A stretch of DNA of 64,000 nucleotides from Laetiporus sulphureus 93-53 (GCF_001632365.1 NW_024468538.1:41893-105892), one strand, 5' to 3'; counted from the stretch's first letter, positions 23,410 through 35,793 are shown. Translations and numbers: made by a program. Notes: generated from the letters alone by a model not told the origin.

Positions 23410-24639
23410 GACTGATGGAAAAGCTAATGGAAGAGACAACCGATGTGTGCGAGCTACAGTTAGCCGAGGTGGAAAGCGCCCTGACCCACGAATGATGGTA
23501 TATTCCCACGCCACATCGTCACGCAAGGGCGCTTATCACTGCACCGCGGCTAGAGTCTCAGCCAGCCAGGAGCTGAACGTAGACGTGGAATGGAACATTA
23601 ACCCGTACATACGCATCGCCGTTACAACAATGATCCAAGACATTGCTATGCTGCGCTCTGCTGCAGATTTTTCTGGCCAAGTTGGTTGCGCGGCATTCAG
23701 TGTGCGGAGCCCATTAATGTCAAACGCGACTCCTCGGAGCTAGCCAAGCATGTGCGGATAATCGCCAGTTCCTCACCTTCTGGTAATGTCCTCAATTATC
23801 ATATTAAACTTGTGAACACTAAGAGTCTGCGTATCTAGACTCTGAAATGCTGATGTTAAAAGTCGCTCGATATTCGGTTGGTGCCCTAATCGGCGAGTCG
23901 AGCCTGCCACTATCCATGTGGGCGAAACGACCAATGATTCTGCCAGTCAGTCAATGCAGAGTTCAGCGCAGGAACTTGATGGGACGCGGAATTCACGAGG
24001 GACGCGCAAGCCAGGATCATCATGGACCCTGTATCAGGGTATATGTAGATACCTGAGGCGCATCAGGAACGTACTCAAATCTCCCATCTGCTTGGATGGA
24101 GATTAATTGACGTCTAATATCGCAATCATGAGCCGCATTCAAGTTGCTGCATCTCAGGCTTCGGAAGCGCAGGTCATTTTGGCTCCCGCATCGTCGGCCA
24201 TTCTGACAGGTAGGAGGGACTCGTCCATTTCCTTCCTCAATTGACCTCCTTCACAGGTCCATGCCAGATAACTAGCATATTCAGCTTTCCACGATACGTC
24301 ACTGTGTTGTCCCTTCTTGTCTTGCTCCCGAAATTGCTCCTTCTCCTGGGGCACCATTGGGGAATTTGTACCAACATACAGACTCTGGAGGGTCCAGACT
24401 GCTATCGTTCAACAGCTCGTCCTGCGCCATGTAACCTTTGGAATATTCGCATTTGACTTCGTCAGACTGCTCTTGCTTGTGCCTGCTCGTCTTATCAGCT
24501 GCGGACGTTCGTTCCGGCCAACGTGCCTCCAAAATTCGTAAGCTCACCAAGTGCCATAGCCGTACGCGTCACTGCTGGTGCTTCTCTCCATATTTCCATC
24601 GCCTGACGTGATCCGTATCATATTTAGACACTGCACAAT
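23410..24639. other. Intergenic, no intact gene
   Basis: About 1.2 kb upstream of SYF2. The first few hundred bases should hold its promoter. From about 24.1 kb on, weak hydrophobic stretches on the plus strand may be the start of the decayed transporter described next, but they cannot be aligned by eye. Confidence 0.45.
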
Positions 24640-26110
24640 AGTGCTTCTCATTACCTGGGGTATGTACATGTTCCGTAGCGTGTGGCCTCTTGCGATGTCC
24701 ACACTAACGCCAGTTGGCGCTGCGGAGGGAGGTCGGCTGTGAACAAAGCTTATCCTCCTCGCGCTCACCGCTGTGATAGTACGTGGTGCACCCCTCGTGG
24801 ACATGTTCCCGCAGATTTCCAGGCAAGCATTCTGCGCGTAAGTTTCCTGTGGCTTGTCACTCACAAGAACTATCACGACCTTTGCAGGATCCGTCGACAC
24901 CACATCTGGAGTTGACGGCCTCTATTTGTGACATGTATGTCTGGATGGGATAGTAGAGCTGTCCGCGCGCCACCATGCTGTGAGGTATTAGCTGAGCTGC
25001 CACAAAAGCGCGCTGCTGATGCACATCAGGATGGCCCAGCGGTCCTGCGTGGGGTCTCTTTTGAAGTCAAGCGGGGAACTCGTGGAGATTGGTAAGGTTA
25101 TGGCTTGCAATTGATCTATATCTAGCCTCAGTTGGTCGAACAAAGGTCGAACAAAGAGCGGAAAGGTGAGTGCTGGGGACGGGGTAATATTGTGTGTGTC
25201 CTGAATGCATGCGTTAGAGTTCCTTAGTCTTGACGCTTCTGCGTTGACAAAAGGGACCGACGGCATCCCTTCCAATAAGCATCGACCTGGATGCCCTTCG
25301 AGCAAATTGTATGTCGCCCCTGCGACTATATTTCCCAGTCTCCCGACCTTCGCTGGTCTGTTCAAGCGTCCAGCCTAATCTACTGGGCGGTACACTGAGA
25401 CAAAACCTTGGTCCGTTCGAGAAGTATCATGATACTGTGCCGTATGAAGCTCTGCTCATCGCGAGTCTGTATTCTGCAGAAAACAATAACAGGAGCATAT
25501 CTGGAAACAAGGTCGCGCTTGACAGTATGATCTTTGGCGGAGATGTGAACTCATCTCTGGACAATGCCTGCCAGTCGCCCTCGCTCGTGCTATCGTGCAT
25601 CAAAGCAAGCTGTTGATCATGATGAGGGCGTGTCTATTACTTCCATTACAGTTGAGCTCTGCCTAAGTGTTTCTGTCGTGCCTTTTTTTTTTCAAACAGC
25701 GACATTGCGATGACTGACAAATGTTGAGGTGCTATTGGGCTCATGGCCGGAACAGATTACGCGACCAACCCTTTTATACAAACGTCACTTACCGAATACC
25801 GTGAGACCCTCCTCGTGGTAGCACACCAATAGCAGACTGTTACGAACGTGGGTGAGACTGTATGCTGTTCCGTACTCCTCGGCCGCAGGCTTTCAAAGAT
25901 CTGGCACTGTGCACAGATTGTTCTTGACACTGGGTGTATTGTGAGCAGTCCGGCCCCATTACTTCGCCCCTAATCTTAGTTCTGACGATTCCGAACGTCA
26001 TTAGGTCGGTTTCTGAAGCCCGACGACCTGCTCAGTGATGGGACTGGAGCGTTGCGCGCGTTGATTGACGCTAGTTCGGACAGGACCAGGCTGTATGCGC
26101 TTGTCGTTAC
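24640..26110 (+). pseudogene. Decayed ABC-C (MRP-type) multidrug transporter
   Basis: Pieces of one fungal ABC-C protein occur in the right order but broken frames. From about 24655 there is an N-terminal TMD0-like piece (MFRSVWPLAMSTLTP, AAEGGRL, then a TGA where Trp is usual, then TKLILLALTAVIV). At 25028-25080 the start of nucleotide-binding domain 2 reads DGPAVLRGVSFEVKRGTR, and the Walker A that should follow is gone. Then come LDASALTKGT (25222), SIDLDALR (25278), QPNLLGGTLRQNLGPFEKYHD (about 25370), a damaged signature region, SKLLIM (Walker B, 25603), TLLVVAHQ with an in-frame TAG where RL is usual (25803), VLDTGCI, and DLLSDGTGALRALIDASSDRTRLYAL (26018-26097). The middle of the transporter (first membrane domain, NBD1) is missing, so this is a deleted, non-functional relic. 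Confidence 0.72.
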
Positions 26111-29100
26111 AAATGCACGGCGGTCGACGGCACAAGGTGGCTCATCTGCAAAGCATGCTGCTTTAGGATATGAGCAGTAGATTTCAGGGCACGGAGCTGA
26201 TATGATATCCGATCAGTTCGGTGTTTTCTAACGGCAGCGCTGAATATAAAATCACTTACTGCAGGCTAGGACAGACTGATGGCAGGCCAGTGCAGCGGGG
26301 ACACGAGGCTCATAAAAATGATGTGAGGCCCGACTCAGAGAGCAAGATGTCAAATGCAGATGAAGATGTCGACAGAGGCATTGTCACTGTAGTTTGCGGC
26401 TGACATTGCCCTTGATGTGAATCCACAGGGTGACAAATTTGCATTTGTATGACTTCAGGAATGCCAGTATACAATGTTTTGCTTTCACGTAGTATTAAAT
26501 GTGCTGGGATACTTGTACCGCTCTCTGTGGCCCCTGCTTTCACCTTGCTGCTTGTGTCTCGCGCGATTTCACAGTGCCTAATTCCACAGGCCGATGGGTG
26601 TACCGGGCATCCAATTTGTCCGGCCGCTCGACGTCGGTGTCCAAAATGGCTGGGAATGAGCCTAGCTAAGGCCACCGCGTCAAAAAGAAGGCTAACTAAA
26701 TGGCAAAACAGCCTTCGGCGACGAGCGCTCATGCCAAGATGTGATTGATCTGCAGAGCGCTCTGGCCTGCACACGTTCTGCCCGCACAATAAAGCAGATG
26801 AAATTATTTCATCAGAAAGTCGTCTAATAATGCAGCTGCAGTTCGGGCGTTCTCGCAGCCTCAGCATTCAAAGTCGTGTTCGCGTTGGCCGAGGAGAGTT
26901 TTGGGGCTTGCTAGCAACGCAAATGATACACTGGCAGGTGACGTTCACACACCCATTTCGAGCTAAATACTCCTTCGCTAAGAACCGCTCTCCACCTCCA
27001 AATTCAACGAGACCCCGTCTACATGCCACAGTGAGTCCCAAAGGCCAGCTGCGCAACTAACTCGATCAGGAAGCATAGTTCTCATGAGGCACCTCATGAG
27101 GCACCTCATGAGGCACTGGAGCATGAAATGAGATTACTCAGCGGAAAACATCAGTATGACTACAACCGTCTCTTGTCATATACATCAACAAACATCAGCG
27201 GAGACTGCGGCAGCTAGTGCTAGTCTCCCGTGGGCAGACGAGACAATTCCTTCAACCTCCGGATCTGACGCTAGTGCGACCTTAACAGTTTCACTGACCG
27301 GCGGCACGATTCAGTAATAATGGGGATGATGCTCTGCGATATCCGAGGTCATTTGCCAATTTCGTTGCGAGAGCTGATGCAGAACATCTTGAAACAAGCT
27401 TCAGTGTCAAGTCCTACTGATTGTGGAGAAATTTTCAAATGACAACGCAATCACTTTCTTGTTTGAAAAGCAAGTGGAACAGCCAATCGTGGCCTCGACT
27501 CGTTCACCCGCCTGTCAATGGGAACGGTGTATAAGGGGTAATTCGAGATCGCAGGCTCAGCTGCGTACCTTGTCCAACTGCGTCCTATGTCTCCAAGGTT
27601 CCGATCACATTCATATATATCCAGGAGACCAATTAACGCGGTGGCGTCTTTCTGTATCAATTCAAAGCGTTCAATGCTGTGAGAGCAAGCTACACGTTCT
27701 TGGCTGTGATAGTTGTAAACTGTCAACGCATTACTTGAAGGTGTTCACATAGAGTGACATCGGTGATATCTAGAACAGATATCATTAGATACAATTCCTG
27801 CAAGTGCGCACATTCACATCAAAAGAATCGCCGCGTGCTGCCACAAGGAATACCGCCGGCGATCCCCGAGGCATCTCAAGAGAACCGATGCGGTTAGGCA
27901 CACAACGCCGTGAGGTAATACGCTTGCCACGATCAAATTCTTCGTTTTCTCCAGGAGGTATCGCTCCATCACGAGCATCGTTCATTGGTTCCATCTGAAT
28001 GACGGAATGTCATTGCGCTTTGCTGCAGGACCCGGGCAATGCCCATCATGCATAAAGTTCAACTGAGAACACCGGCGCGTCCGATGAGGCCCCCTTCAAT
28101 CACCAAACCTTTGTTCATCGAACAGCATAGTTGTGAGAGCACACGAGATGGCATAATTCAAGCCACTGAGGTTGAGTGCCTGGGCCGATTCTCGTCGGAG
28201 AATACGCATTGGAAAATCCAGTCTTTTGGTCTCGTACCCAGCCTGAGACCACAGTCTCCATTACGCGTAACACGGTATTTAACGCCTCGGGGTTGCATGG
28301 CTCGGGCTCGGATTTAGGACTAGACATACAGGGAAGTTGCTCGGGTCCGTGGATTTTTGCCCGGGCTGTCGGATCTAGCATTGTCATGGACAGCCAAGCT
28401 CTCCAACTCGACTGTTGTTTCGTTGATGATCGACACCGCGGCCTCTCGTACTGCTATGCCATGTTCGTATAGACTACTGCCACCGCTCGCATGTACTCGA
28501 AACCCATATCTCTAGCAAGGGGCAGACCCTTCGTTGGTCAGTTTCCGAATGTCTTATCTCAGTCTGCCTATCGAGGAGCTCATCCGGCTACGGGTCTCCA
28601 TCAGAGTCCTTGAATCTGGCGGATTCGCCTTCAACCTTCAACCCTCATCCAGTGATCAGACGGGGAATGGTGAGCGTATGTATTGTCTCTCGATCCTTCA
28701 GGAAAGATCCACAATGAATTCATACAGACGACAAGAGTCGCGTTCTCCAGCCCTCGTACTCAGTCAAGATTGAGGCATCAGAGGACAAGGATGGGCATGT
28801 TCTGCGTATTTTCGCCGTCTGCGATGTCACCTCGCCGCAAAACCAGGATCCCTTATCTAATAAGAGTCCCTTTGAGAGCACAACGTCCGGCAAGTCCTCT
28901 ATTCCTGGGAACGTCCAATACATGTCATGGAAGATTACTTGCAGGCCTACGCGAAACATACGGAAATACCGTATGCACCACAAATGGACTCCCGTTAGGA
29001 GAACGGCCAGACAATGGCACTACTTTATCTGGTGAGGGAAAACCTGTATGTTTGTGACCGCGAACCTGAGTCTATTAGATGATGGTCATGCTCGCAACGT

Positions 29101-29141
29101 AACGACGACTCAGGACACACTCTACGCACAACTTCTCCCCC
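26111..29141. other. Three kb without a supportable gene
   Basis: Open frames are short and on both strands. A 185-codon minus frame (26310-26867) has no recognisable domain. A plus-strand frame without a Met (about 28718-29034) is open for about 105 codons and follows a possible short intron (gtgagc to ttcag near 28671-28701), but I recognise no family. A 3 x 12 bp tandem repeat is listed separately. Confidence 0.45.
27081..27116. repeat. Perfect 3 x 12 bp tandem repeat
   Basis: Three exact copies of CTCATGAGGCAC in a row. Each unit contains the palindrome CTCATGAG, so the array offers three identical twofold-symmetric sites 12 bp apart. It lies in non-coding sequence. Confidence 0.9.
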
Positions 29142-29738
29142 ATGATGATTGGTCATTCACAGATCGTAAGCATCACTCATTTATCACATAATCAATCTGT
29201 GTCCGACTCAAACTACCTAGTGGAAATGCAACAGATTGTTCAGAGCATGTGCGGAGCTACTGACCCCGATCGTCGAGACGTGGGCGCTGCAACATACGGT
29301 GAAGTGCTCGCGTCACAAGAGTCGAGCGCCAGATCGTCGGCGACTACATTGGTTTCTACTCCTGCGTCGCCATCCTCTCCTGCAACGGAGCGCTCGACCT
29401 CGTTCAAGGAGAGCGATTGTGAAGGCGTGTCTCGTACATCACACAAGGGGGGAAGGCGCAATCACCAGTGTCCGCACTGTGCGCGCCGTTGCACAAGCGA
29501 GTACACTCTCCAAACCCATGTTCGCTCCCACAGACCGAAGGCTCCTAAATCGTTGCCATGCACGATGGGGTGCAGTGAGCGCTTCTCGCGTCAGCATGAT
29601 CGTCTGCGTCACGAAGTCATGCAGCACGGGCGAGTGTGCGAGTGGGTCTGTCAGTCGTGCAGAAGGTTCTTCTCCACCGAAAGGACACTCTCCAACCATG
29701 CATGCCGGACTGTAGGGCCTACGCGTTGGGAGGTATAG
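29142..29738 (+). CDS. C2H2 zinc-finger protein, candidate cluster regulator
   Basis: A single-exon frame of 198 aa. The N-terminal half is Ser/Thr-rich without a fold I recognise. The C-terminal half has classical C2H2 fingers: CPHC-x12-HVRSH, CTMGC-x12-HEVMQH, and a third CQSC...LSNHAC that lacks the second His spacing. Such proteins bind DNA in the nucleus. The gene sits at the edge of the terpene cluster, 340 bp from the first P450 3' end, so a pathway-specific role is possible but unproven. The start could be a later Met (about 29226); a possible intron at 29166-29220 would put the fingers out of frame and was rejected. Confidence 0.7.
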   Translation: MMIGHSQIVSITHLSHNQSVSDSNYLVEMQQIVQSMCGATDPDRRDVGAATYGEVLASQESSARSSATTLVSTPASPSSPATERSTSFKESDCEGVSRTSHKGGRRNHQCPHCARRCTSEYTLQTHVRSHRPKAPKSLPCTMGCSERFSRQHDRLRHEVMQHGRVCEWVCQSCRRFFSTERTLSNHACRTVGPTRWEV

Positions 29739-30077
29739 CTGCCGCTCGTATATATATGGAAATGTTAGAACGTTCCGATGGTAGACTTGATTCGTGTAAC
29801 AACTATTGTCGGGGCAGGAAGTATCAGGAACACTTTAGAATGTACAAACACCGTATCAAGGATGCATTCATTTCTGGCCGTTTGAATTGCTGAGACGTAC
29901 TGTTGAGAGATGATGGTGACGCTCGAAAGAGCAACCAACAAAAAGACATAGACCTTAACAACGTTGGCTACATATCGACCTCGACGCTGACTCAATTGCT
30001 CAGAATATCGTTGATGTACAATTGGTCTAAGTAAGAGAGACCGCTGAGCGGCAGGCTCGCGTTGCATCTATTGCGAC
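29739..30077. other. 3'-3' intergenic, zinc finger/P450
   Basis: About 340 bp between convergent stop codons. Nothing recognisable. Confidence 0.5.
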
Positions 30078-32139
30078 CTACGCCACAGTCATTGGAGAGG
30101 AATGGCGACGTTTGAACGCGCACGTGAACGGCAGAGGGCGATTGAAGAGAGTGGAGCCCGTATACCATTCTCCAGAAACCTCCACTGGTTTTCCGTTGGA
30201 ATCCGTAGCTCTCGTAATTTCATATCTTGCTAGGATGCTTGCCACAGTGATCCAGATCGACGCGATGGCAACATGCCGGCCAGGCTATAAGAACGCCGAT
30301 TAGCTCTGGAGAACCATGAAAGAGACGTTCCCTGCTATACGCACACATACTCGCCTACCGAACCCGAAGCTCACTGTTGCAGGATCCTTTACTGCGGGGT
30401 CCAACTGACCGTCGGCATCTAGAAAGCGTCCAGGATTGAACGCGAAGGGATCGGGATATGTTTTCTCGTCATGTAGGATAGACCTGGATATCGTGTCTTT
30501 GATGAGAGCCTGACGCATACGCGCAAACACATACCATGCATTTGCGATCACGATGGAGCCCTTCGGTAGCCAATATCCGGCATGTGTATCATCATCGATG
30601 AGATAATGGGGGATAGCTGTTGAACTAATTTACCAAACCTGGCTCAACGGAGACGCAAGTCGACGTACCTAACGGTGTTACTGGATTGTGCCTTAAGACC
30701 TCTTTCACCAATGCGGAGATGTAAGGTAGACGGAATTCGTCGTCAAATGTTGGTAAATCATCTGGTCCTAGAGCTGTATCCAATTCATGGTGTGCCCGAG
30801 CCTGAATATCGGGATGAAGGAGCATAGCAAGAATGAACGCAGACATGGCTGCTACGACCTGTAAATACACAAAAGTCATCTGAAACAACGTTCAAAGGAA
30901 TAGATATTGAACATACGGTATCAGAGCCACCTAGAAATGCTGTCAGCAGTCAATTCTTCTGAAATCGCATACGCACGGACCTCCGTAGCTGGTCACCGCA
31001 GCCCCCTTTATCACATCTTCCTGCATTGTAACATCTGAAGCATGATCCAGAGTCTCCAAAGCATAAGACACTAATGAGGGAGCATATGTGCCGGATGCCT
31101 GATGTCCCTGTCAGCAAATCAATTTGATCTTTGACTTGTGATGACGTACAATAAGTTTCTTCGCAGTCAGATAAGGCTTGTCTGTCATGTCCTGTCGCAG
31201 CTTGTACCATACACGCGCCTTTTTCTTGAAAGTGGCACCTGGAAACCACTCTGGCACGTAACGTACTATGCACGGCGATGTCGCATGTGAACGCGATGAC
31301 ATTCATCGTCGGAATTGAACTCACAGAGAGGGATGGTATCTACAAGAAATTCACCAGGCGTGCCAGCGATTGCCAAAGAGTCGAGCGCCTGTATGGCAGT
31401 GGCAATGTAGGGGTCGGCAGCATCGCCGCTGATCCCATATGTAATGTCCATGATCAGGACTGCTGACCAACTAATCAGACGACGTTAGAGAACTGTTTAT
31501 GTGCGTATTGCAGTCGTCGAATAGATACGCAGCTGATGTAGGGCCTCCATAACATCTGAGGTGCCTGCAAGTCGCTCGAGCAGATCATGCGCTGCAGCCA
31601 GTTGCTTTGAATGGAAAAGTGTCGGATTGGACGGGTTGATGACTTTTGTGAAAATCTTCCGCTGTTCTCTCCAGATCGCATCGTAGGGTGCAAATGAAAA
31701 GGTATATTTCCACCTGTACATGATGGGATCAGCAATTTCTTTCAAGAAAACCGGGCATACCCTATCAAGTCGTGCAACATTGTTAATTGAGCCCTGCTAG
31801 AGTAGATCGCCGACTTCTTTTCCAACAGCTCATGAACAACTTCCGCAGAGTCCAGAATAACGATTGACTGGCCGCCCACGCTAAGATGAATGATATCGGA
31901 CGCTAACATGCAAAGATGAGACGATCCTAAAAGAGGGGTTCGTGAGACCTACAGAGTTCGCGACACCACTTCGCGTACTGTATCCAGGCTAAGCCACGAG
32001 GCATATCCATTAAGTTGCCTATGAGAGGGTGCCTCTTGGGACCTGGAGGGAGACGCCGGTTGCGTGAATCATTGCTTCTGTAGACTGCGAATGATATCAA
32101 TAATGCCGCAACGGTAACAATGGCATAGACCGTATCCAT
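30078..32139 (-). CDS. Cytochrome P450 monooxygenase 1
   Basis: Eleven exons (31953-32139, 31761-31902, 31529-31713, 31325-31462, 31150-31265, 30981-31107, 30917-30930, 30669-30858, 30535-30616, 30345-30483, 30078-30284) give 508 aa. An N-terminal anchor helix (VYAIVTVAALLISFAVY) is followed by the proline hinge RLPPGPKRHPLIGN. Then come YVPEWFPG, the oxygen-activation motif GGGSDT, KEVLR (the ExxR of helix K), PDPFAFNPGRFL and the haem motif FGFGRRVCPGRH with Cys440. It is an ER membrane enzyme needing a P450 reductase. Exon 7 is 14 nt and encodes part of the I-helix motif. The exon 6 donor is gtccgt. A sister P450 follows 548 bp upstream on the same strand. Substrate is inferred only from the cluster. 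Confidence 0.92.
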
Positions 32140-32687
32140 TGTTCAATGGACCAGCAAGCTGACGAGAGGGGAACCAAGTAAGCAGGAGACAAAGGGCCGT
32201 TATAACAGACTGGATCGCTCGGTATTTCTATTGCAGCATGGCGTGCGGCCGCATCACCATGGCAGAGGAAGACGCTGGAGAAGCTGGCTTTCCCGAAGGA
32301 AAGTGGCATGACGTCGACAAGGAAGGAGTGCATCATTTATCCCCTTAGACTCTGATCGACGATGTCAGTATTGACGGGGAAGTTAACCAGCCTGTATGGG
32401 CTTCCGAAAAGAGCCGTAGGTATATGGACGACTTCGGCTCTATCTATTCGCGGCACGATGGCATCTCACAAATAAGAGCAGCACTACAGCCCACTGCAAT
32501 CGATGGGAGATTGGCCAATTTGCAACTTGACTATTGCACAATGATACGATAGATTTGACTTGGTTTATATGGAACGACATAGTGGCACCCATTCACTAGA
32601 GAGAATTCAGAAACCCATCCCAGAAGTTAATCCTAGTTACCAAGCATGAGACGATCAATATCATGGCCATAAGAGCATTCTAGGTGT
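32140..32687. other. Promoter region of P450-1
   Basis: 548 bp between the stop of P450-2 and the start of P450-1, both minus. It should hold the P450-1 promoter; I see no clear TATA box. Confidence 0.5.
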
Positions 32688-35003
32688 TCACATAGACGAA
32701 ACAAGTTTGGCTGCATCTTCGTGACGAGGCGCGAAGACGCACTTGTACGGAACGACTATCAATGATCCATCAGTGAGCATGTGGTCGCAGAGATATCGAG
32801 AAGTCGCCGACAACTCACCATGCCTACGTACATTAAACGTAAGTCATTAATGTTCGAAATGGTATAAATTCACACGTACCCTACGAGACCTTCGCCGCCG
32901 TAGTCGCCCGTCACGGGTATCTCGCAACCGTTCTCGTCTTTGGCTTTCTCAATTCTAAAAACTGCTAATATCGTACTGATTGCAAGCCAAAGCGTAGCAT
33001 CTGCGGCATGTCTTCCAGGGCAGATCCTTAGGCAGCTGATGAGAATTATCGTGTGGCATGATCAAGCGGACTTCGTACCGTCGTCCGAAGCCGAACGTAA
33101 ACTCAGCGTTGGCATCGGTGAGTTCTCCCGAAGGGGAGAGATATCGACCCGGATCAAATTTCTCTGCATCAAAATAGGTGTTTTCGTTGCGAGACATCGC
33201 CCTGTTCGAGCACATGTAAGGTGTGATGATCCGAAAGAAGGTGAGATTCTGTGTACCAGACATTCGGTAGAATAATGGTCCCTAGGTAAGGCGAAGTAAT
33301 TCAAGATAAGCAACTATCTGTGAATAGCTTGTCCCACCTTTCGGAAGAGTGTATCCATCATAGGAGACATCCTCGGTGGCAACATGAGGAAAACCTGGCA
33401 GGACTGGGTATGAACTTTCCAGTGAGACAGCAGATTCTGATAATTTACTCAGCAGAACACTGGGATGCCAACGTTGCGTTTCGTGATGGATTGCTTGTAT
33501 GTATGGCAAAGAGTCCCGGTCTTCAAATGTCGGCAGACGACCGCGGCCTATGACACGATCAATCTCATCTTGAGCCTTTCTCCTGAATGCCAGGCGACCC
33601 ATCATGTTTTGGGGATACCTCTGTATGAATGGATGACTCACTGGACGTCAGGGAAGAGGAGCATGGCCAGCATGAAGGTCTTCAGCGTAGCAGCAGTCTA
33701 TTCTCGATTTCAGCTTGACAACCTGCAAGCAGCGAACATAGACCCATACAGTGTCAGTACCGGCTGTAAACACATGCAATTAGTCGCAGGTAACTGGTTC
33801 CACCTGAGAAGTAAGGCAAACCTGCGAAAGCGATTGATACCGTATCTTTTATAGTATCTTCTCGCTCATTGATATCCTCATCCGTCTTTGAGCTCCTCGC
33901 CAGCAAATCTGCAGCCATCGACGGTGAAGCTGTGCCCGCGGCCTTCGAAATGAATGCCATGACTAAGAAAAGCGCGCCGCATTTGCTAAATGCGCTTACA
34001 ATGCCGTTCTTGACCATATCCCATGGAACGTCCCTCATCTCCTTCACCATCTCCCGAGACGTGCGAGCCTTCCGAGGGAAAGAGATAAAGGGAAACCATT
34101 CTGGCAGGAGCCGCACTGAGTGAAAAATTGGAACTATGAGTGAACATTACAAAAGAAACTGAAGAAATGTGTACCCACGAAATGGGAAGATCTTGATGAT
34201 ATCGCGATCAGGAAGAAGCAACAGCATTACCATCTCTCCGGCTTTGTCCGCCAGGTATACTAAGCGGTCGTTCCGTGGCGCGATCTGATGTCCATACACT
34301 AGCTGCATGACGATCGACGCCGGATAACTATGGGGTGTTGTCTATCAGTGCGATTTGCCCTCTTGGGAAGGGTTCGAAGCTTACTTTCTGGCGTGATCTA
34401 TGAACGCTTCCGGGCTTTGGAGCAAGTTAAGCAGCAACTGTTTCGCCTTGCTTGCAATGACAGGCCTGTATGAGAGAACGGCCTCCGGTCGGAACGCTTG
34501 GTGGAAGAGCCGCCGTTGAGCTCTCCATCTCTGGCCGTAACGCAGTATGACCAAGGAAAACTCCCAGCCAAGGCTAGCGTGTCTTTTAAAACCTGCCGCC
34601 CAGCTCGCAGATTGGATTCAACTCACAAATCGAGTAGTTTGTTTGCCGGTCTGTCGGAAGTAATACTCGACTTCTTGTCCAGGATTTGGCGAGCGATCTC
34701 GATGTCGTTGATGACGACCAAATTCTGGCCAAGAACCTTGAAACCCACAATTCCACCTGAAACAATATTTCAACAGCGCTGGACATCGCTCATCGATTTC
34801 TGCGCACCGTATTTCTTGGCCAACTCGGTGTACCCTAGCCACGGCGAGACGATCGGGATATCACTAATGTTACCTAGCAAAGGCCATCCAGGAGGTCCCG
34901 GGGGCAGTTTATGGCGAGACGGCATGCCTTTCGACAGGATTGATCTCAATACTAAGGCGAAGCAAATGAAACATAGGGACGCGGATGTGATTATTGCGAA
35001 CAT
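32688..35003 (-). CDS. Cytochrome P450 monooxygenase 2
   Basis: Fifteen exons (34808-35003, 34627-34756, 34385-34573, 34179-34327, 34000-34115, 33822-33942, 33750-33763, 33642-33697, 33449-33582, 33338-33394, 33257-33281, 33079-33201, 32880-33026, 32819-32823, 32688-32755) give 509 aa. Anchor helix, hinge KLPPGPPGWPLLGN, LPEWFP, I-helix AAGTDT, HETQR (ExxR), KFDPGRYL, and haem motif FGFGRRICPGRH with Cys439. It is related to P450-1: both share the 14-nt exon at the I-helix. Exon 14 as modelled is only 5 nt (GCATG); it produces GLVGHVVPYKC, the usual length for this family. Leaving the following 63-nt intron in is also open and adds 21 residues, so the C terminus has two possible forms. Confidence 0.88.
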
Positions 35004-35793
35004 CGGAGAGATGCTGAGCGAAGAAGATGGATCGAATGAGAGGCTCCACACGGGTGTTTCACCCACTTATGTTACTCCGACGGTGGAGCTTGGACTCATC
35101 AACCGCAGAACCGCAACGTTGGACGCACCGGCCGCAAACGATATGCCATGGCATCAATAGCGGCCGCTTGAGATACCGTGCATGATGAGGTATGATTGAG
35201 TCGGACGTACTGCGTCGAAGAAGCCGGGCTGTACATGGGGCAGTCCAGTACCTTTAATGGACAGTAATTCTCATCAGAGCCGCCAAGCAGTGAAATTCGC
35301 GCGAGACCGCCGACCCCATCGGTGCGCGGCAAAATCTGTGCATCACAAAGCGCGACGGATGCTCTCATGGATAGGTAGCGCTTTGCATGTGAGAGATCGC
35401 GAGTGACATAGACGTGCGAGTCGATGGGCGAGTCACTTAGACGCCCCGACTATAACATGAAAAATCAACCCTAAAGTGGGGTTTTTGATTTCCTGAGCCT
35501 TTTTCTCAGATTCTTACCAAATGACCAACAAATTCAGCAAATTGTGGATGATCTACAGTGGAATTTTACAAAGGTCTATAGCAGTTTCTGAGTAGTGCGC
35601 ACAATAAGGGTCGAGGAAAGCCATAGCTGCGCATTCTACACGTGTCAGAACATAAAGGACGAAGACGAATAACGATCCCGCCGGGAGAACGAATGAGCGA
35701 CAGCACGTAATACTTGCAACGAACACGACGCAGAATTCCATCAGCCCTCTGCTATCTCTTCGGCGTTCGCACCAAACGAAACGAGGGACATGC
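35004..35793. other. Promoter region of P450-2
   Basis: 790 bp between the stop of the terpene cyclase gene and the start of P450-2. An imperfect hairpin (aaatcaaccc...ggggtttttgattt) lies at about 35461-35492. No gene seen. Confidence 0.5.

Noticed and set aside
26310..26867. 185-codon minus-strand open frame
   Set aside because: No family motif and no splice partners.
28718..29034. Possible unannotated exon of about 105 codons
   Set aside because: Open but without a start, family match or convincing neighbouring exons; mentioned only in the gap note.
29166..29220. Intron inside the C2H2 gene
   Set aside because: GT-AG borders exist, but splicing would put the zinc fingers out of frame.
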